Of a stretch of DNA of 64,000 nucleotides, positions 1-9,526 are shown one piece after another; position 1 is the first letter of the stretch, and every line of letters starts with the position of its first letter. A program made the position numbers and the translations under genes. This DNA comes from Nageia nagi (Eukaryota; Pinophyta), in assembly GCA_050084985.1 (NCBI GenBank), contig JBITNC010000001.1, positions 31,992,001 through 32,056,000 on the forward strand. The letters are read 5' to 3'. Below the pieces are notes generated by a model. That model saw nothing but the letters and a program-made list of their open reading frames with translations, made no database searches and was not told the DNA's origin.

Positions 1-709
1 CCTTGAGCAGGCCTTCATCAAATGTAAAAGGTATGGCATATCTTTGAACCCTAAAAAGTTAGTTTTTGTAGTAGATGAGGGGAAATTACTGGGTCATGTT
101 ATTTCAAAAGAAGGTTGGGCTGTTGATTCGGATAGGATTAAAGCGATAAATGAATTAGTTCTTCCATCCAATAAGAAGTCCTTGTAGTCCTTTCTCGGTC
201 AGATTAATTTCATCAAGAGATTCATTCAAGATTTCTCAAGTATTATCAAACCCATCACCCAGATGTTAAAAAAAGATACTCCTTTTGTGTGGACTGAAGA
301 AGGTAAAGAAGCTTTTCAAAAAATCAAGGTGATAATTACTAAAGCTCCTATACTAAGAAACCCAAACTTTAGCAAAGAGTTTATTTTGTATGCTTATGGT
401 TCTGATACCAGTGTAGCAGCTATCTTAACACAAAGGTATGAAAGAAATGAAGAATATCCTATTGCATTTTTCAGTCACACCTTGAGTAATTATGAGGAAA
501 AGTACACATTTATTAAGAAATAAGTGTTGGCAATTCTTAAAGCTCTTGGTAAATCGAAACATTATGTAGCTCAGAGTAAGGTTTTGATCCTAACCATTCA
601 TCCAGATGTTAGATCTTACATTATGCAGGGAGAAATTGGGAAAGGAAGACCCGGTTGGATTTTGAAAATCCTCAATTATGATGTAGAGATTCAACTACCA
701 AGCTCATAA
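1..709 (+). pseudogene. Gypsy pol: RT C-terminus and RNase H (element A)
   Basis: The first part encodes the end of the reverse transcriptase thumb/connection, with the typical GHVISKEGWAVDSDRI stretch and SFLGQINFIKRFI. RNase H follows from about 263, with FILYAYGSDTSVAAILTQ where active elements usually have a D-A-S start. In-frame stops occur near 187 (TAG) and 521 (TAA), so it cannot give a full protein. The role in the living element was copying the RNA genome and removing the RNA strand. Family assignment is strong; the 5' half is outside the window. Confidence 0.85.
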
Positions 710-824
710 AAGGAAGAGCACTTTGTGATCAGCTTGTGAAATCCATGCCACCAGATGAAGGGATGATATGTTTTATCGAATAAGAAACCTGGAGCCAAGA
801 TATGAGAACACAACAGATGATTAG

Positions 825-2085
825 ATGGATCAATTAAGTAGATATTTTGAGTCCAAGAAGCTCCCTGCTACCATGAATGCATCCCAGTGGAGGCAGTTTA
901 GAATACACGCTCAAAATTACATAGAGATAGATCAAGTACTATATAGAAGGAATCATGATGGTGTTTTGTTAAGATGTGTACCCATGACAAAGATAGTAAA
1001 GTTGATCGAAGGATTTCATTCTAGAATATCTGAAGGTCATTATTCAGGATACGCAATGGTGAGTAAGATCATCCAAGCTGGATATTATTGGCCTACTATG
1101 TTTAAAGAAGCCTTTGCAAAATCCTAGAGCTATGAGAAATGTCAAAGATTCATGGGAAGTAAGAGAAGTGCAACGTTACTACTAGAACCAATTCAGGCTG
1201 AAGAACCTTTTCAACAATGGGGGTTGGATTTTATTGGAGTTATTAATCCCAATTCATCATTTGGGCACAAATTCATTCTCACCACTATAGACTTTTTCAC
1301 CAAATGGGCAGAAGCAGAGGTTGTAAAGGAAGCAAATTAGAAGACCATTCTAAAATTTATTGAAAAATTAATCACCAGGTATGGTATTCCCCAAATGATC
1401 ATTTTAGATAATGGCTTAGCATTTGTGGGGGTAGAGGTTACTGATTTTTTCCATGAGGTTTGGTATCTATTCGAAGACATCTTTGAATTATTACCCTCAA
1501 GGTAATGGGCTAGCTGAGTCTATGAACAAGAATTTGATTCAGATTCTCAAAAGAATAGTGGAAGATAATCCCCGAACTTGGCATGAAAAGCTCAATTGGG
1601 CATTATGGGCAGACAGGATCATAGTGAAGCTAGCTATTAAGGCCATCCCATATACATTAGTGTATGGTAAAAGGGTTTATTACCAAGCCATTTTGAGCTT
1701 CCAGCTTTGAAAATTTTATAGGAGTATGGGGAAGATTTTGAACCACTACAAATCTACATGAATGAATTATTACACTTGGAAGAACTCTGGAATCAATCAT
1801 ATCAAAATTTGCAAAATAGAAATGAAATAGTTAAGAAATGGTTTGATAACGAAAAGCCATTCTAGAAAATTTTAAAGAGGGACATCTGGTATTGAAATGG
1901 GATGAGGACAGAGCTAAGGTAGGGAAACATAAAAAGTTTGAGTCCTTATGGTCTAGACCCTACATGATAGCCAAATACATAGGAAAAAACTCATTTGAAA
2001 TAGCGAAATTAAACAGGTGGCGGTTGCCGATCTTGGTAAATGGGCACATTTAAAGCATTATAAACCCACATGCACAGGAGATTGA
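825..2085 (+). pseudogene. Gypsy integrase, Tat-like (element A)
   Basis: An HHCC-type zinc-binding region is seen at 825-1127, but its first cysteine appears lost at a TAG near 1125. The catalytic core follows, with GLDFIG (first Asp), LDNG (second Asp) and GLAESMNKNL (Glu). The core is broken by a TAG near 1338 and a frameshift near 1450-1480. The C-terminal part up to about 2085 ends in LPILVNGH, followed by KHYKP, the usual end of Tat-type polyproteins. The protein would insert element cDNA into host chromosomes. It is clearly inactive here. Confidence 0.85.
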
Positions 2086-2500
2086 TCAAAAAAAGGATAT
2101 GATTTTGTACATGTTGTAAATAGCATGTGTTGTGTGCATTTATTTTAAGCAAGTGTGATTGTTGTTTATCATTTAATAGTAGTGAAATATTAATGGAAAT
2201 AACACATTTACACGATAGAATCAGAGTTTTCGAGAAAATTAGTAGTATCAAATCTTGAGATTTCCAAGAAAATCATGAAAGATCAGATCTATTATAAATG
2301 AAAGTACTGATGGAGTTATTTCATGCAAGTAAAAGGTAGTGCATTAACCCTTGAAGCTAATTTTAAAAGGGCCAAAGGTGGTTCATTTCAAATTTACCCA
2401 AACTTCAAATTTGTGAGAGAGCTAAAGATCAAAAGGCAAGAAGCATAGAATATTATCGGTAGTGATCAGAGTAAGCAAAGTATTTTAGAATATTGATTCA
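2086..2500. other. Non-coding spacer between pol and the post-pol frame (element A)
   Basis: No coding signal was found on either strand. It separates the end of integrase from the ATG-rich start of the extra frame, which is where Tat-type elements often have an untranslated linker. Confidence 0.4.
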
Positions 2501-4816
2501 ATGGAGTTACTACAAGACACCAAAATAATGGCTCAAAACAAAAATCCTAAGGGCACAGCTGAAGGTAAGTGCCTGAATTTTAGCTTTAACCATATTGCAC
2601 ATGCTCCCATGGGGTCAGGGTTAATGTATTTCATTCCACATAGATGCTTTCCAGCCCCTAAGTTGGTAGATTTAGTAAAAAGGGGGTTTGATGCTACCTC
2701 AAGGACTGTCAAAAATCCTCTTGGTAAAATTGTTCTCAGCTTGGACCCCCTTTGCCACCACCCCAATACACTCCCATGGTAGTGAATAGGGATACAAGGC
2801 CAAGTGCTAAATTGAAAATAAATCTTCTAGCTTGGCTAAACAAGAATGCAGAGGGTGCAATGAGTTTCAAAGAGGTCCCTCAGTCAGAAATCTTGCTATC
2901 CAATTTTAACACACATGCTTAGTTGTTACTATCCATGTTGTTAGTTGCTATAGGAGATCAATCTGATAGATATATTTCCCTGAGCAAGCTGACCATAGCT
3001 TATCTAATATCCCACCCCAGATCCCCCATTATTTATAACTAGTAAGTTGCTATTTCAAATGGGATCTCTAAGCAGTTATGAAGAATAGAGGAAGGTTCCC
3101 ACTTTGCTTTTGTCTCATACCTAATTTGGTTATTCATTCATCAGAATTCTAATTATTTTTCTCAAATGACCCTGAATAAGCAAAGTGAGGATGGGTCCCT
3201 CAAATCTATAGATAAATGGATTGAAGAGGTTAGAATGGGAGCTGATTATTACAATTTTGTAGAGCACTTTTTATTTCTAACAATGAGTTTGATGGCTCTG
3301 GCAATCCCAAGATTATTAGTAGCCTCCCAACTATACCTTAGGATGCCACATGGCAAGATAGGAGATTGGTTTTTTGCTAGGGAGGGGACTTTCATAAGGT
3401 TGTACAATTTTTTGGGGGCTCCATTTTTGGTACCTATTCATGTCATAGATTGGGTTTTTAGCATGGAGTTCACCAAGTAGATGGACTACATAGATGCCAA
3501 GTATGAGACAATGATGAAGAAGAGGGTCACTTACAGCCTCCCACTTAGAGTCCATGATTTGGTGTTGCAGAGTAGGTGCAAAAGTGAGGGTCTAGAACAA
3601 AAGCTTTTGGGGTTGTGACTTAAAAAAATAAACCAATTTTTATTGTATGACCCGAAGGATATTTTTGGTAAGAAGTTGAGAAGCTAGCCTAATCCTCCAG
3701 GCTTCAAGGTAGATATAAGGCCAGAGTTTGAGCAATGGAGAAACCCAGTAGGTGAAGATCAGGTGATGCCCTGAAACTTGCTTATAAAAGATTTACTACC
3801 TCCATGGATGAGCTTTTATGAGAACAAAGCTAATTTTGACCCTAAGATAGATTCCATCTCAAAAGCATCCCTAACTACCTTGAGGAGGTAGAAGTGGAGT
3901 GAAGAGAAAATTATGGAATTTGTACAATACAGAGTTGAGTCCAAAAATAAGCTTTCCCCTTTGGAGTCTGATTTGGACAACAAATTTGAGGAGATGTGGC
4001 AAATTGAGCATCCTATGAATGTCTCATCGGATGATTCTTTAGCAAGTTTTGGTGGAGAGGAGTAGTAACAATAGTCAAAGGTAGCTCAAACCCCTATCCC
4101 CAAAGAGCAAGTTAGTGAAGAAGCCAGAGAAACCACTCTAGAGACTTCCCAAGAAGTGGGAAAAAAGTAGGGGAAAGTCTATACAGCAAAGAGAAAGGCT
4201 GCAAAAGCTCCTTAGTCACCAAAGAAAAGAAAGAGGATCTCAACTCCCATAGGTACGCTTTCTTCTCTTATTCCTCCTCCTATCTCTGTTGTTTCTTCTG
4301 GTCTCTTAACAATTATTCCACCTCTGGTAGTCACCCCCATTTTGTCTTATTCACCTTCCATCGCCGCTGCTTCATCCCCACCATCACCAACCCTTCCACC
4401 ACTTCCTAATTTGCCATCACCATTCACATGGTCTAAACCCACTTCCTTATCATTAGTTCCCCTCATCACTCCCCCCATTGGTGTTGTTTCCGTACCATCA
4501 TCACCTCCATCATCCACTCTAGAGCTGTCTATACCCACACCCATCAGTAGTAGTGTCTCTAGCCCTAGTTGAGCCAACCCTGTTACACTAGTTCAGTAGG
4601 TGGTACCCTCTTTCGCACCAAAGCTGAGTGCGTCCTCCCCATTCATCACAATATCTAGTCAGCAAGTGTCAATGAGTGGGATCATGGAGCAGTACAAGCA
4701 ATTGAAGTAGAATCAGGAAGCCTAGATGCAGAAGCAAATGCAAAAACTCCTAGCACTTGATAATTTGGTGAGGCTTCGGATGTCTATGGATGCAAAAAGT
4801 AGAGTTTTGGAGGTTG
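2501..4816 (+). pseudogene. Element A post-pol accessory frame, N-terminal part
   Basis: After integrase, a long sense reading frame can be followed with interruptions that are mostly TAG stops. The start is uncertain; ATG at 2501 and 2528 are candidates. Around 3166-3480 it is open for 104 codons and holds a hydrophobic run (FLFLTMSLMALAIPRLLVA) followed by RMPHGKIGDWFFAREGTF. It then becomes charged (about 3480-4070) and ends in a Pro/Ser/Thr-rich linker at about 4240-4600. I do not recognise a family. The position equals that of env-like or extra ORFs in other Ty3/gypsy elements, but no signal peptide or fusion motif is evident. The frame is interrupted at 4817 by element T and resumes at 7071. 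Confidence 0.55.
4812..4816. repeat. Target site duplication of T, left copy (GGTTG)
   Basis: Five bases directly before the TG of the left LTR, repeated exactly after the CA of the right LTR. Confidence 0.95.
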
Positions 4817-4943
4817 TGAAGGAGAAACTCCAAAAGCCAAATATTGTATTAATTTGATCTCCTATAAATACATGCAAACTCACACACCTAAAACTATTAA
4901 TAATCACAAATTACTTTAATCCCTAAGGATTAAGTTTCCAACA
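4817..4943 (-). repeat. 3' LTR of element T
   Basis: 127 bp, identical to 6944-7070 except one A/G difference near 4876. On the minus strand it begins TGTTGGAAACTTAATC and ends CTCCTTCA. A TATA-like box (TATTTATAGG on the minus strand) lies at about 4860-4870. Confidence 0.95.
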
Positions 4944-4955
4944 TTCCCTCCTTTA
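4944..4955 (-). promoter_or_regulatory. Polypurine tract of element T
   Basis: The minus strand reads AAAGGAGGGAA directly next to the TG of the 3' LTR, the expected plus-strand primer position. Confidence 0.8.
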
Positions 4956-5357
4956 ATGCGCAAGGGATTAAGAAATAAATGAGAATACAAAGATGCCTTT
5001 AGGTGTGTAGCCTTTTCTGGAGCTCAACACTTTCTAGAGCTTGACTAGTTTTGGACTAAAGTATCTTTTCTGGTCTTTGCACCATGTAACTCTCCACATC
5101 ATGTACCACAATGTTACCCCACCATCTCTGTTATGATGCACATTATAAGTAACATAAGTACTATATTTGGAATATGCCTGGTGCCTTCATCTCACCTTAT
5201 AGTTTCTTCAATTAAATGCATTCTTGTTGTAGCCACCAAGCTGAAACGTATGCTAGTTTCAGAAATGCATGTAGGGTAGGTGAACAACAGGCTCAATGAT
5301 GGCATGAGCATGGTGTCAATCTCCTCTGACTCGTTCATGCCACGGCTCCTAGTAGCT

Positions 5358-5657
5358 CTATTCCAGACCCCACTTGGACCACCGTTTGGCCCGGAGGAGC
5401 TCCTCACTCAACTCCGACCTCGTCTTGCCCACATGACTCCATCTGGGTCTTGTCTTGCACCCTTCCACATCAACAACATCATCATCAACATCTGCATGGA
5501 CATGGTTTCCCTCATCCATGTCATTTCTAGCATCATTAGTGCAAAACTCATCGAGGAACAACTTCACATCTAGAAATTCCTTGACTTCATTGTTGGCACT
5601 GGGAGCTTGGAAGTCCTCTTCATTATTCGATAGACTCTCGCTGAGAATGGAGAGCAT
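5358..5657 (-). other. Open frame of unknown origin inside element T
   Basis: A 99-codon open frame on the minus strand, acidic in the middle (NDMDEGNHVHADVDDDVVDVE) and basic at its end (SEELLRAKRWSKWGLE). It lies downstream of the two captured pieces in element sense. It may be a third captured fragment or chance; I do not recognise it. The rest of T (4956-5357 and 5658-5892) shows no clear coding. Confidence 0.3.
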
Positions 5658-5892
5658 GAGGCCACCTTGTTCCTCGTAAGAAATTGCTTCACTATCAGGA
5701 TTTCATGGTGAGATTTCATGTTCTCCTCCTCATTAGCAGGATTCTCTGAATGCAACATTCATGGGTCTTTTGTACCCTAGATCCACTGCTCTCTCCCTTC
5801 TCGAATCATCTCATGGTCTGGGCATGCTTGCCCCACTCAACTGCACCTGGGTTGTGGGTCTACCTCTCTCCTATCCATTCTCGGGCCTATCC

Positions 5893-6204
5893 TCAAACTA
5901 TCGTGCACCATCCTAGCATGTTCCTGACTACTACAGGTACTCCTTCTTCCATTGCATGCTTCAATGCCAAATCCACATCATCCGTCTCTAGATGTAGAAT
6001 ACATGATGTTCCATTTAGAGTTACCAGCGATGTAACCTGAGGTTCAACCTCCTCTGTTTCATCGTAGACAATGATTTCCATAGCATCGAACTTGAGATGA
6101 GCATGAAGAATAAAAGGGAGCTCTTGATCCACCTTCTGCTTTGGATGAAGAGATTTCACCACCTCCACAGCTCCAAATGCATGCTTGTAGAACATTATAG
6201 CTTC
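5893..6204 (-). pseudogene. Captured fragment of a glyoxalase/PhnB-like gene
   Basis: Starting in the same frame right after the FORKED-like piece, the minus strand encodes EAIMFYKHAFGAVEVVKSL, then HPKQKVDQELPF, LNGTSCILHLETDDVDLAL and KHAMEEGVPV. This is the N-terminal half of the plant vicinal-oxygen-chelate family typified by Arabidopsis At5g48480 (FYKxAFGAxE, HPKRKADQELP, LETDDVDxA). The usual C-terminal GxxxxxKDPYGxxW part is not found, so the fragment is incomplete. Function in the host family is poorly defined; here it is element cargo. No intron is visible. Confidence 0.78.
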
Positions 6205-6450
6205 CGTAGTAAGAGGTGAAGCTTCAGTCTACGACAATATACGATCCATAACTAGCTGAGAAGTGAGCGAATTTTTCATAAGAGACAACGAATCCTTCTT
6301 GCAATCATTTTCATTATCCTCCAATGCAATCGTGGCTTTCTACATTGCTGTAGAGAACTCTAGAGCTGGGCGACTCCATGCGTGGGCCAAGAATTCCATG
6401 GGTTCAGAGGGGGTCTTGATAAGCGAAAACACATGTATTTGTCCTTCTCC
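6205..6450 (-). pseudogene. Captured fragment of a FORKED/VAN3-binding-like (DUF828) gene
   Basis: Read on the minus strand, the frame contains TPSEPMEFLAHAWSRPALE, then SLTSQLVMDRILS, a stop, and TEASPLTT. This order (P-E-P-M-E-F-L-x-x-x-W-S, then TSQLVxxRIxSQxExSPLT) matches the N-terminal region of plant VAN3-binding/FORKED-like proteins, which act in auxin-related vein patterning and membrane traffic. An in-frame TAG follows STAM near 6340 and a second precedes TEASPLTT. The open frame extends upstream to an ATG at 6570 with sequence I do not recognise. There is no sign of an intron, so it was probably copied from mRNA. Recognition is from remembered family patterns. Confidence 0.7.
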
Positions 6451-6929
6451 TTCCTCATCAATGTTCTTTAGATAGATTCCAAAAACTCTACCTCTTCCAA
6501 GACCCTCCATGGCACCACACTGAGCTCCTTGTGGCTCATTCTTACGTGGGTCTGAATAAACGATTTGCATCCCTTACAACAACTTTCAGCTGTGTGATGC
6601 CTCCTTTATGAGGCACTCTCTTCTCTTCCTCAGGCTCCATGTGGGGAGGTGCAGTCCAAGACACACCCCTTTCACCACACAGGCTCTTCTCATGATCCAT
6701 GTAAGGAGATGCACTCCAACACCCCTTTCTCTACATGATCTTCTCTCATGGCTCCTCTGGCCATCATTCATATCTCTAGGGTAGTCCTCTACCTCTCTTC
6801 AATAGATTCAAATCCCCATAATAGATTAATCTTCATAACCACAGCTGAAACTATGAACCAACTCAAAAAACTTCAAACCCTCATCTATAGAGGATGGGCA
6901 ATGGAGTTCTCCAGATCTTCTCCAACGAG

Positions 6930-6941
6930 GCTCTGATACCA
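6930..6941 (-). promoter_or_regulatory. Primer binding site of element T (initiator tRNA-Met type)
   Basis: On the minus strand this reads TGGTATCAGAGC, the standard plant LTR-element primer site, two bases inside the 5' LTR. It fixes the element's orientation. Confidence 0.93.
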
Positions 6942-6943
6942 CT

Positions 6944-7070
6944 TGAAGGAGAAACTCCAAAAGCCAAATATTGTATTAATTTGATCTCCTATAAATACAT
7001 GCAGACTCACACACCTAAAACTATTAATAATCACAAATTACTTTAATCCCTAAGGATTAAGTTTCCAACA
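6944..7070 (-). repeat. 5' LTR of element T
   Basis: 127-bp partner of 4817-4943; being on the PBS side, it is the 5' LTR on the minus strand. It would have held the promoter for the element's RNA. Confidence 0.95.
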
Positions 7071-7075
7071 GGTTG
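7071..7075. repeat. Target site duplication of T, right copy (GGTTG)
   Basis: Exact match to 4812-4816; it joins the two halves of the element A post-pol frame. Confidence 0.95.
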
Positions 7076-8200
7076 CTATTGCCCAAGATCATCAAGAGGG
7101 GCAAAGTGATTTATCTGCAATGAACACCCGAGTAAGGATAGATACCAAGAGCATATCCTAGAGTGATAAGAATGAGCTATTGCAAATAGCTGTGGACTTA
7201 AATATTTTTGAACTGACCAAATTAGAGGTCAAATATAATAAGCTTCAGAAGGTAAATGAAGCAATGGAGCAATAATTAGATTCTCAATGGTTAAAATTAA
7301 AAGCCATAGATAATAATATAGCTGCTCTCAAAGTAAGCTTAGTTGCTGCCCCGACTGCGATAGCCTAGCAAAGAAAGATGTTGTCATAGCACAGAAGGAT
7401 GCGGAAATTGCAACCAAAGTAACTGAAGTAGTAGCAAGAGAGACAATAATTGGCAATTTAAATGCTAACATTACATAGATGCAGTTGAATTCGAATGTTA
7501 ATAAGGTTGATAGAAATTTTTTGATCAAAATAAAAGAAAAATTCCAAGAGCAATTATCCCTGAGGATTAAACAATTGATTCAACTCAGAGATCACATTGA
7601 TCTATGTTTTTTAGAGTTGAAGAAATTAGAGACAAATGTCAGCCTTTGTGAAAGTACTATTAACCCCATGGAGAAGTTAGCAAAGAGGGCAAAGAAAAAG
7701 TTGGGTGAGATTTCCAACGAGAAGCTCCAAGCCTTAAATGTGGGAAATAGAGTTGAGTTAATCTCAGTGATTGACTACCTAGTCCATGGGAAATGGGTGT
7801 GCCAAGAAATAAAAAATAATTTAATTAAGCAGTTGCAGGGGGTAGAAACCTAGAAAGTTAAGATAGCAAAATTATCTGAGGCTAGATTTTTGGGATTGTG
7901 GAAGGAGGATAGTTCACCCATCTCTAAGGCTGAATTTTTGAAACACATTCAGGAAGATAGTCAAAAGGCAAAGGATATAGATTTATTACTAACTTCTTTT
8001 GATGAGTCAAATTTGTTTGAATTTTTTGACCAATGTGCCAATAAAGGAGTGGTCCTGCAATGACTATTGCACAAACATGGGCAAATCTCCTACGAAGTTT
8101 TGAACAGCATAGCTCTAGCCCAATTGAGAATAAAAGACTTCTCCGAAAGACATGCAAGTTGGGGTAAGGTTGTGCAATTTTTAGGGGTTCAGAGTTGAGA
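7071..8200 (+). pseudogene. Element A post-pol accessory frame, C-terminal coiled-coil part
   Basis: Downstream of element T the sense frame continues with heptad-like, Lys/Glu/Leu-rich sequence. The best open stretch is 7479-7853 (124 codons), for example LRIKQLIQLRDHIDLCFLEL, which suggests a coiled coil. Stops at about 7160, 7273 and 7370 are TAG or TAA. The last recognisable part ends at about 8198 after ALAQLRIKDF. Together with the N-terminal part the ancestral product would have exceeded 1000 residues. Function is unknown; coiled coil and linker suggest a structural or multimerising protein, which is inference. Confidence 0.5.
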
Positions 8201-8394
8201 TAACAAATTTCATTTTGGTATTATTTTTTAGACTGAGTTCAAAATTCCTCTTTGTTCAAGGTGAAATTTTCCCCCAGAAGTCACCATAATGTATATCTAT
8301 ACATAATAAATTCTTTATTAAAGCCCTGGTGTACTTTACTTTCAATCATGAGTTCATTTTAAGATCCCTGAGAGCTTTTTAAAAGCAAATAAAG

Positions 8395-8850
8395 CATGCT
8401 GGAGTGAAATGATGATATCATAGAAGAAAGGATAGTCACATTTTTGGTAAAGATCGAGTTCCAGAGATGGTGAGGTCAGCAAGAGATAATTGAAGAGCTA
8501 GAGTCCGTAAATTAAGTGTTCTGAAAGTAAAGTATTCTGAAATAAAATGATGATGTCACAAAGGAAAAGATAGTCACAAAGGATAAGCTCAGTTTTGGAA
8601 AAGACTAGGTTTCAGAGATGGTGAGGTTAGCAAGGGGTAATTGAAAAGCTAGAGTCAATGAATAAAGTGTTCTAGAATAAAATGATGACATCACAGAGGA
8701 AAAGATAGTCACATTTTTGGTAAAGATCAGGTTCTAGAAATGGTGAGGTCAGCAAGGGGTAATTGAAAAGCCAGAGTTAGTGAATAAAGCGTGTTGGAGC
8801 AAAATGATGATGTCATGAAAGAAAGGATAATCTCAGTTTTAGAAGATGTT
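8395..8850 (+). repeat. Four tandem U3 units of 122-138 bp with degraded TGACGTCA boxes
   Basis: Each unit carries AATGA followed by an 8-base box, then a diverged block including GATAGTCACA, GAGATGGTGAGGTCAGCAAG and TAATTGAA. The boxes are TGATATCA (8413-8420), TGATGTCA (8551-8558), TGACATCA (8686-8693) and TGATGTCA (8808-8815). All differ from the palindrome TGACGTCA only at the central CG. Such boxes bind TGA-type bZIP factors in plants. Arrays of this kind commonly act as LTR enhancers; function here is inferred. Confidence 0.75.
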
Positions 8851-8988
8851 ACCTTCCATGACCTTCTCATTTTTGTAACATTCGAACAAGTGGCATATAT
8901 AGATGATGATAGTTAGAAGTGGCCAGAATCTTGAGGCTATTTTTGTAACAGTTCTATTTTCATTTTCTTGTAACTGTTATTTTTTTAG

Positions 8989-9008
8989 TATAAGTATATG
9001 AAAATAAA
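8989..9008 (+). promoter_or_regulatory. TATA box and polyadenylation signal in the LTR of element A
   Basis: TATAAGTATATG is followed after a few bases by AATAAA (9003-9008), downstream of the enhancer-like units. This is where U3 gives way to R in LTRs. A G-rich GAAAAAGGGG stretch follows. Confidence 0.55.
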
Positions 9009-9526
9009 GTGAAAAAGGGGTCAAAAGCCCTGGTTTTGCTCTTTACATTTGTTCTCTAAGACCAGTAGTTTTTATCAGTGATATGATATCATCTTGACCT
9101 TTCTTTGCTAGCACTTGTAATTGTTATTCTTAATTAGGTTACATGGTGGCAGCTTGGCATGTTTCTTGGATGATAATTATGAGCTATTAGCATAACTGTG
9201 TCTGCATACATGGTAGAGTAAAGCTAGGAAACTATTAGAGAGTGAGAGCTTGTACTGTAGCTGCTACACTAGATTCAAGCCAAGGTTTCACACCCTATGA
9301 AAGCCCATGCTGAACTAGTGATTCACCTTTACTTTCTCTCTTGTTACCCTAAGCCCTTTGCTTAAATTCCTCGCACTCTAATCCTTTTATTTTCTTTCCT
9401 GTTACTTCTCTTATACCCAATAGATAAGGAATCGGCCTTCTCCGGAGATCAGACTGTCACCATAGTCTATTCTTGATTTACTTTGGTTGAGATTGTCCAT
9501 GGCACATATATTACACAATCCTAATC

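Larger units (their letters stand above)
4817..7070 (-). mobile_element. Element T: short non-autonomous LTR retrotransposon carrying host gene pieces
   Basis: Two 127-bp direct repeats that start TG and end CA bound a 2254-bp unit. A perfect 5-bp target duplication, GGTTG, flanks it (4812-4816 and 7071-7075). A primer binding site complementary to initiator tRNA-Met lies just inside the right LTR and a purine tract (read on the minus strand) just inside the left one, so the element runs right to left. It has no gag, protease, RT or integrase, so it must have moved with proteins from another element. The interior contains two recognisable plant gene fragments. The LTRs differ at one position, so this is the youngest insertion I can date in the window. 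Confidence 0.93.
1..9515 (+). mobile_element. Element A: 3' portion of a Tat-like Ty3/gypsy retrotransposon
   Basis: The order on the + strand is RT C-terminus, RNase H, integrase, a long extra frame and an LTR-like end with TATA and polyadenylation signals. The 5' part lies outside the window. The integrase C-terminal region, with YYPQGNGLAES and a final VNG-H-KHY motif, is of the type known from Tat/Athila elements. Many in-frame stops and a few frameshifts show it is dead. It contains the younger insertion T at 4817-7070. The exact right end is not certain because the 5' LTR is not available for comparison. Confidence 0.85.
8230..9515 (+). repeat. Probable 3' LTR of element A (ends approximate)
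   Basis: After the post-pol frame the sequence changes to non-coding DNA with tandem U3-like units, a TATA box, a polyadenylation signal and a long U5-like stretch, and stops where the LTR of element B begins. No second copy is in the window, so both ends are estimates; the right end lies near TATATTACA at about 9510. Confidence 0.55.

Noticed and set aside
4347-4577. Minus-strand Gly/Asp-rich frame opposite the Pro/Ser linker
   Set aside because: It is the mirror of a low-complexity coding stretch on the + strand.
5893-6570. Real host genes (FORKED-like, glyoxalase-like)
   Set aside because: Both are partial, have stops and lie wholly between LTRs with a target duplication, so they are cargo.
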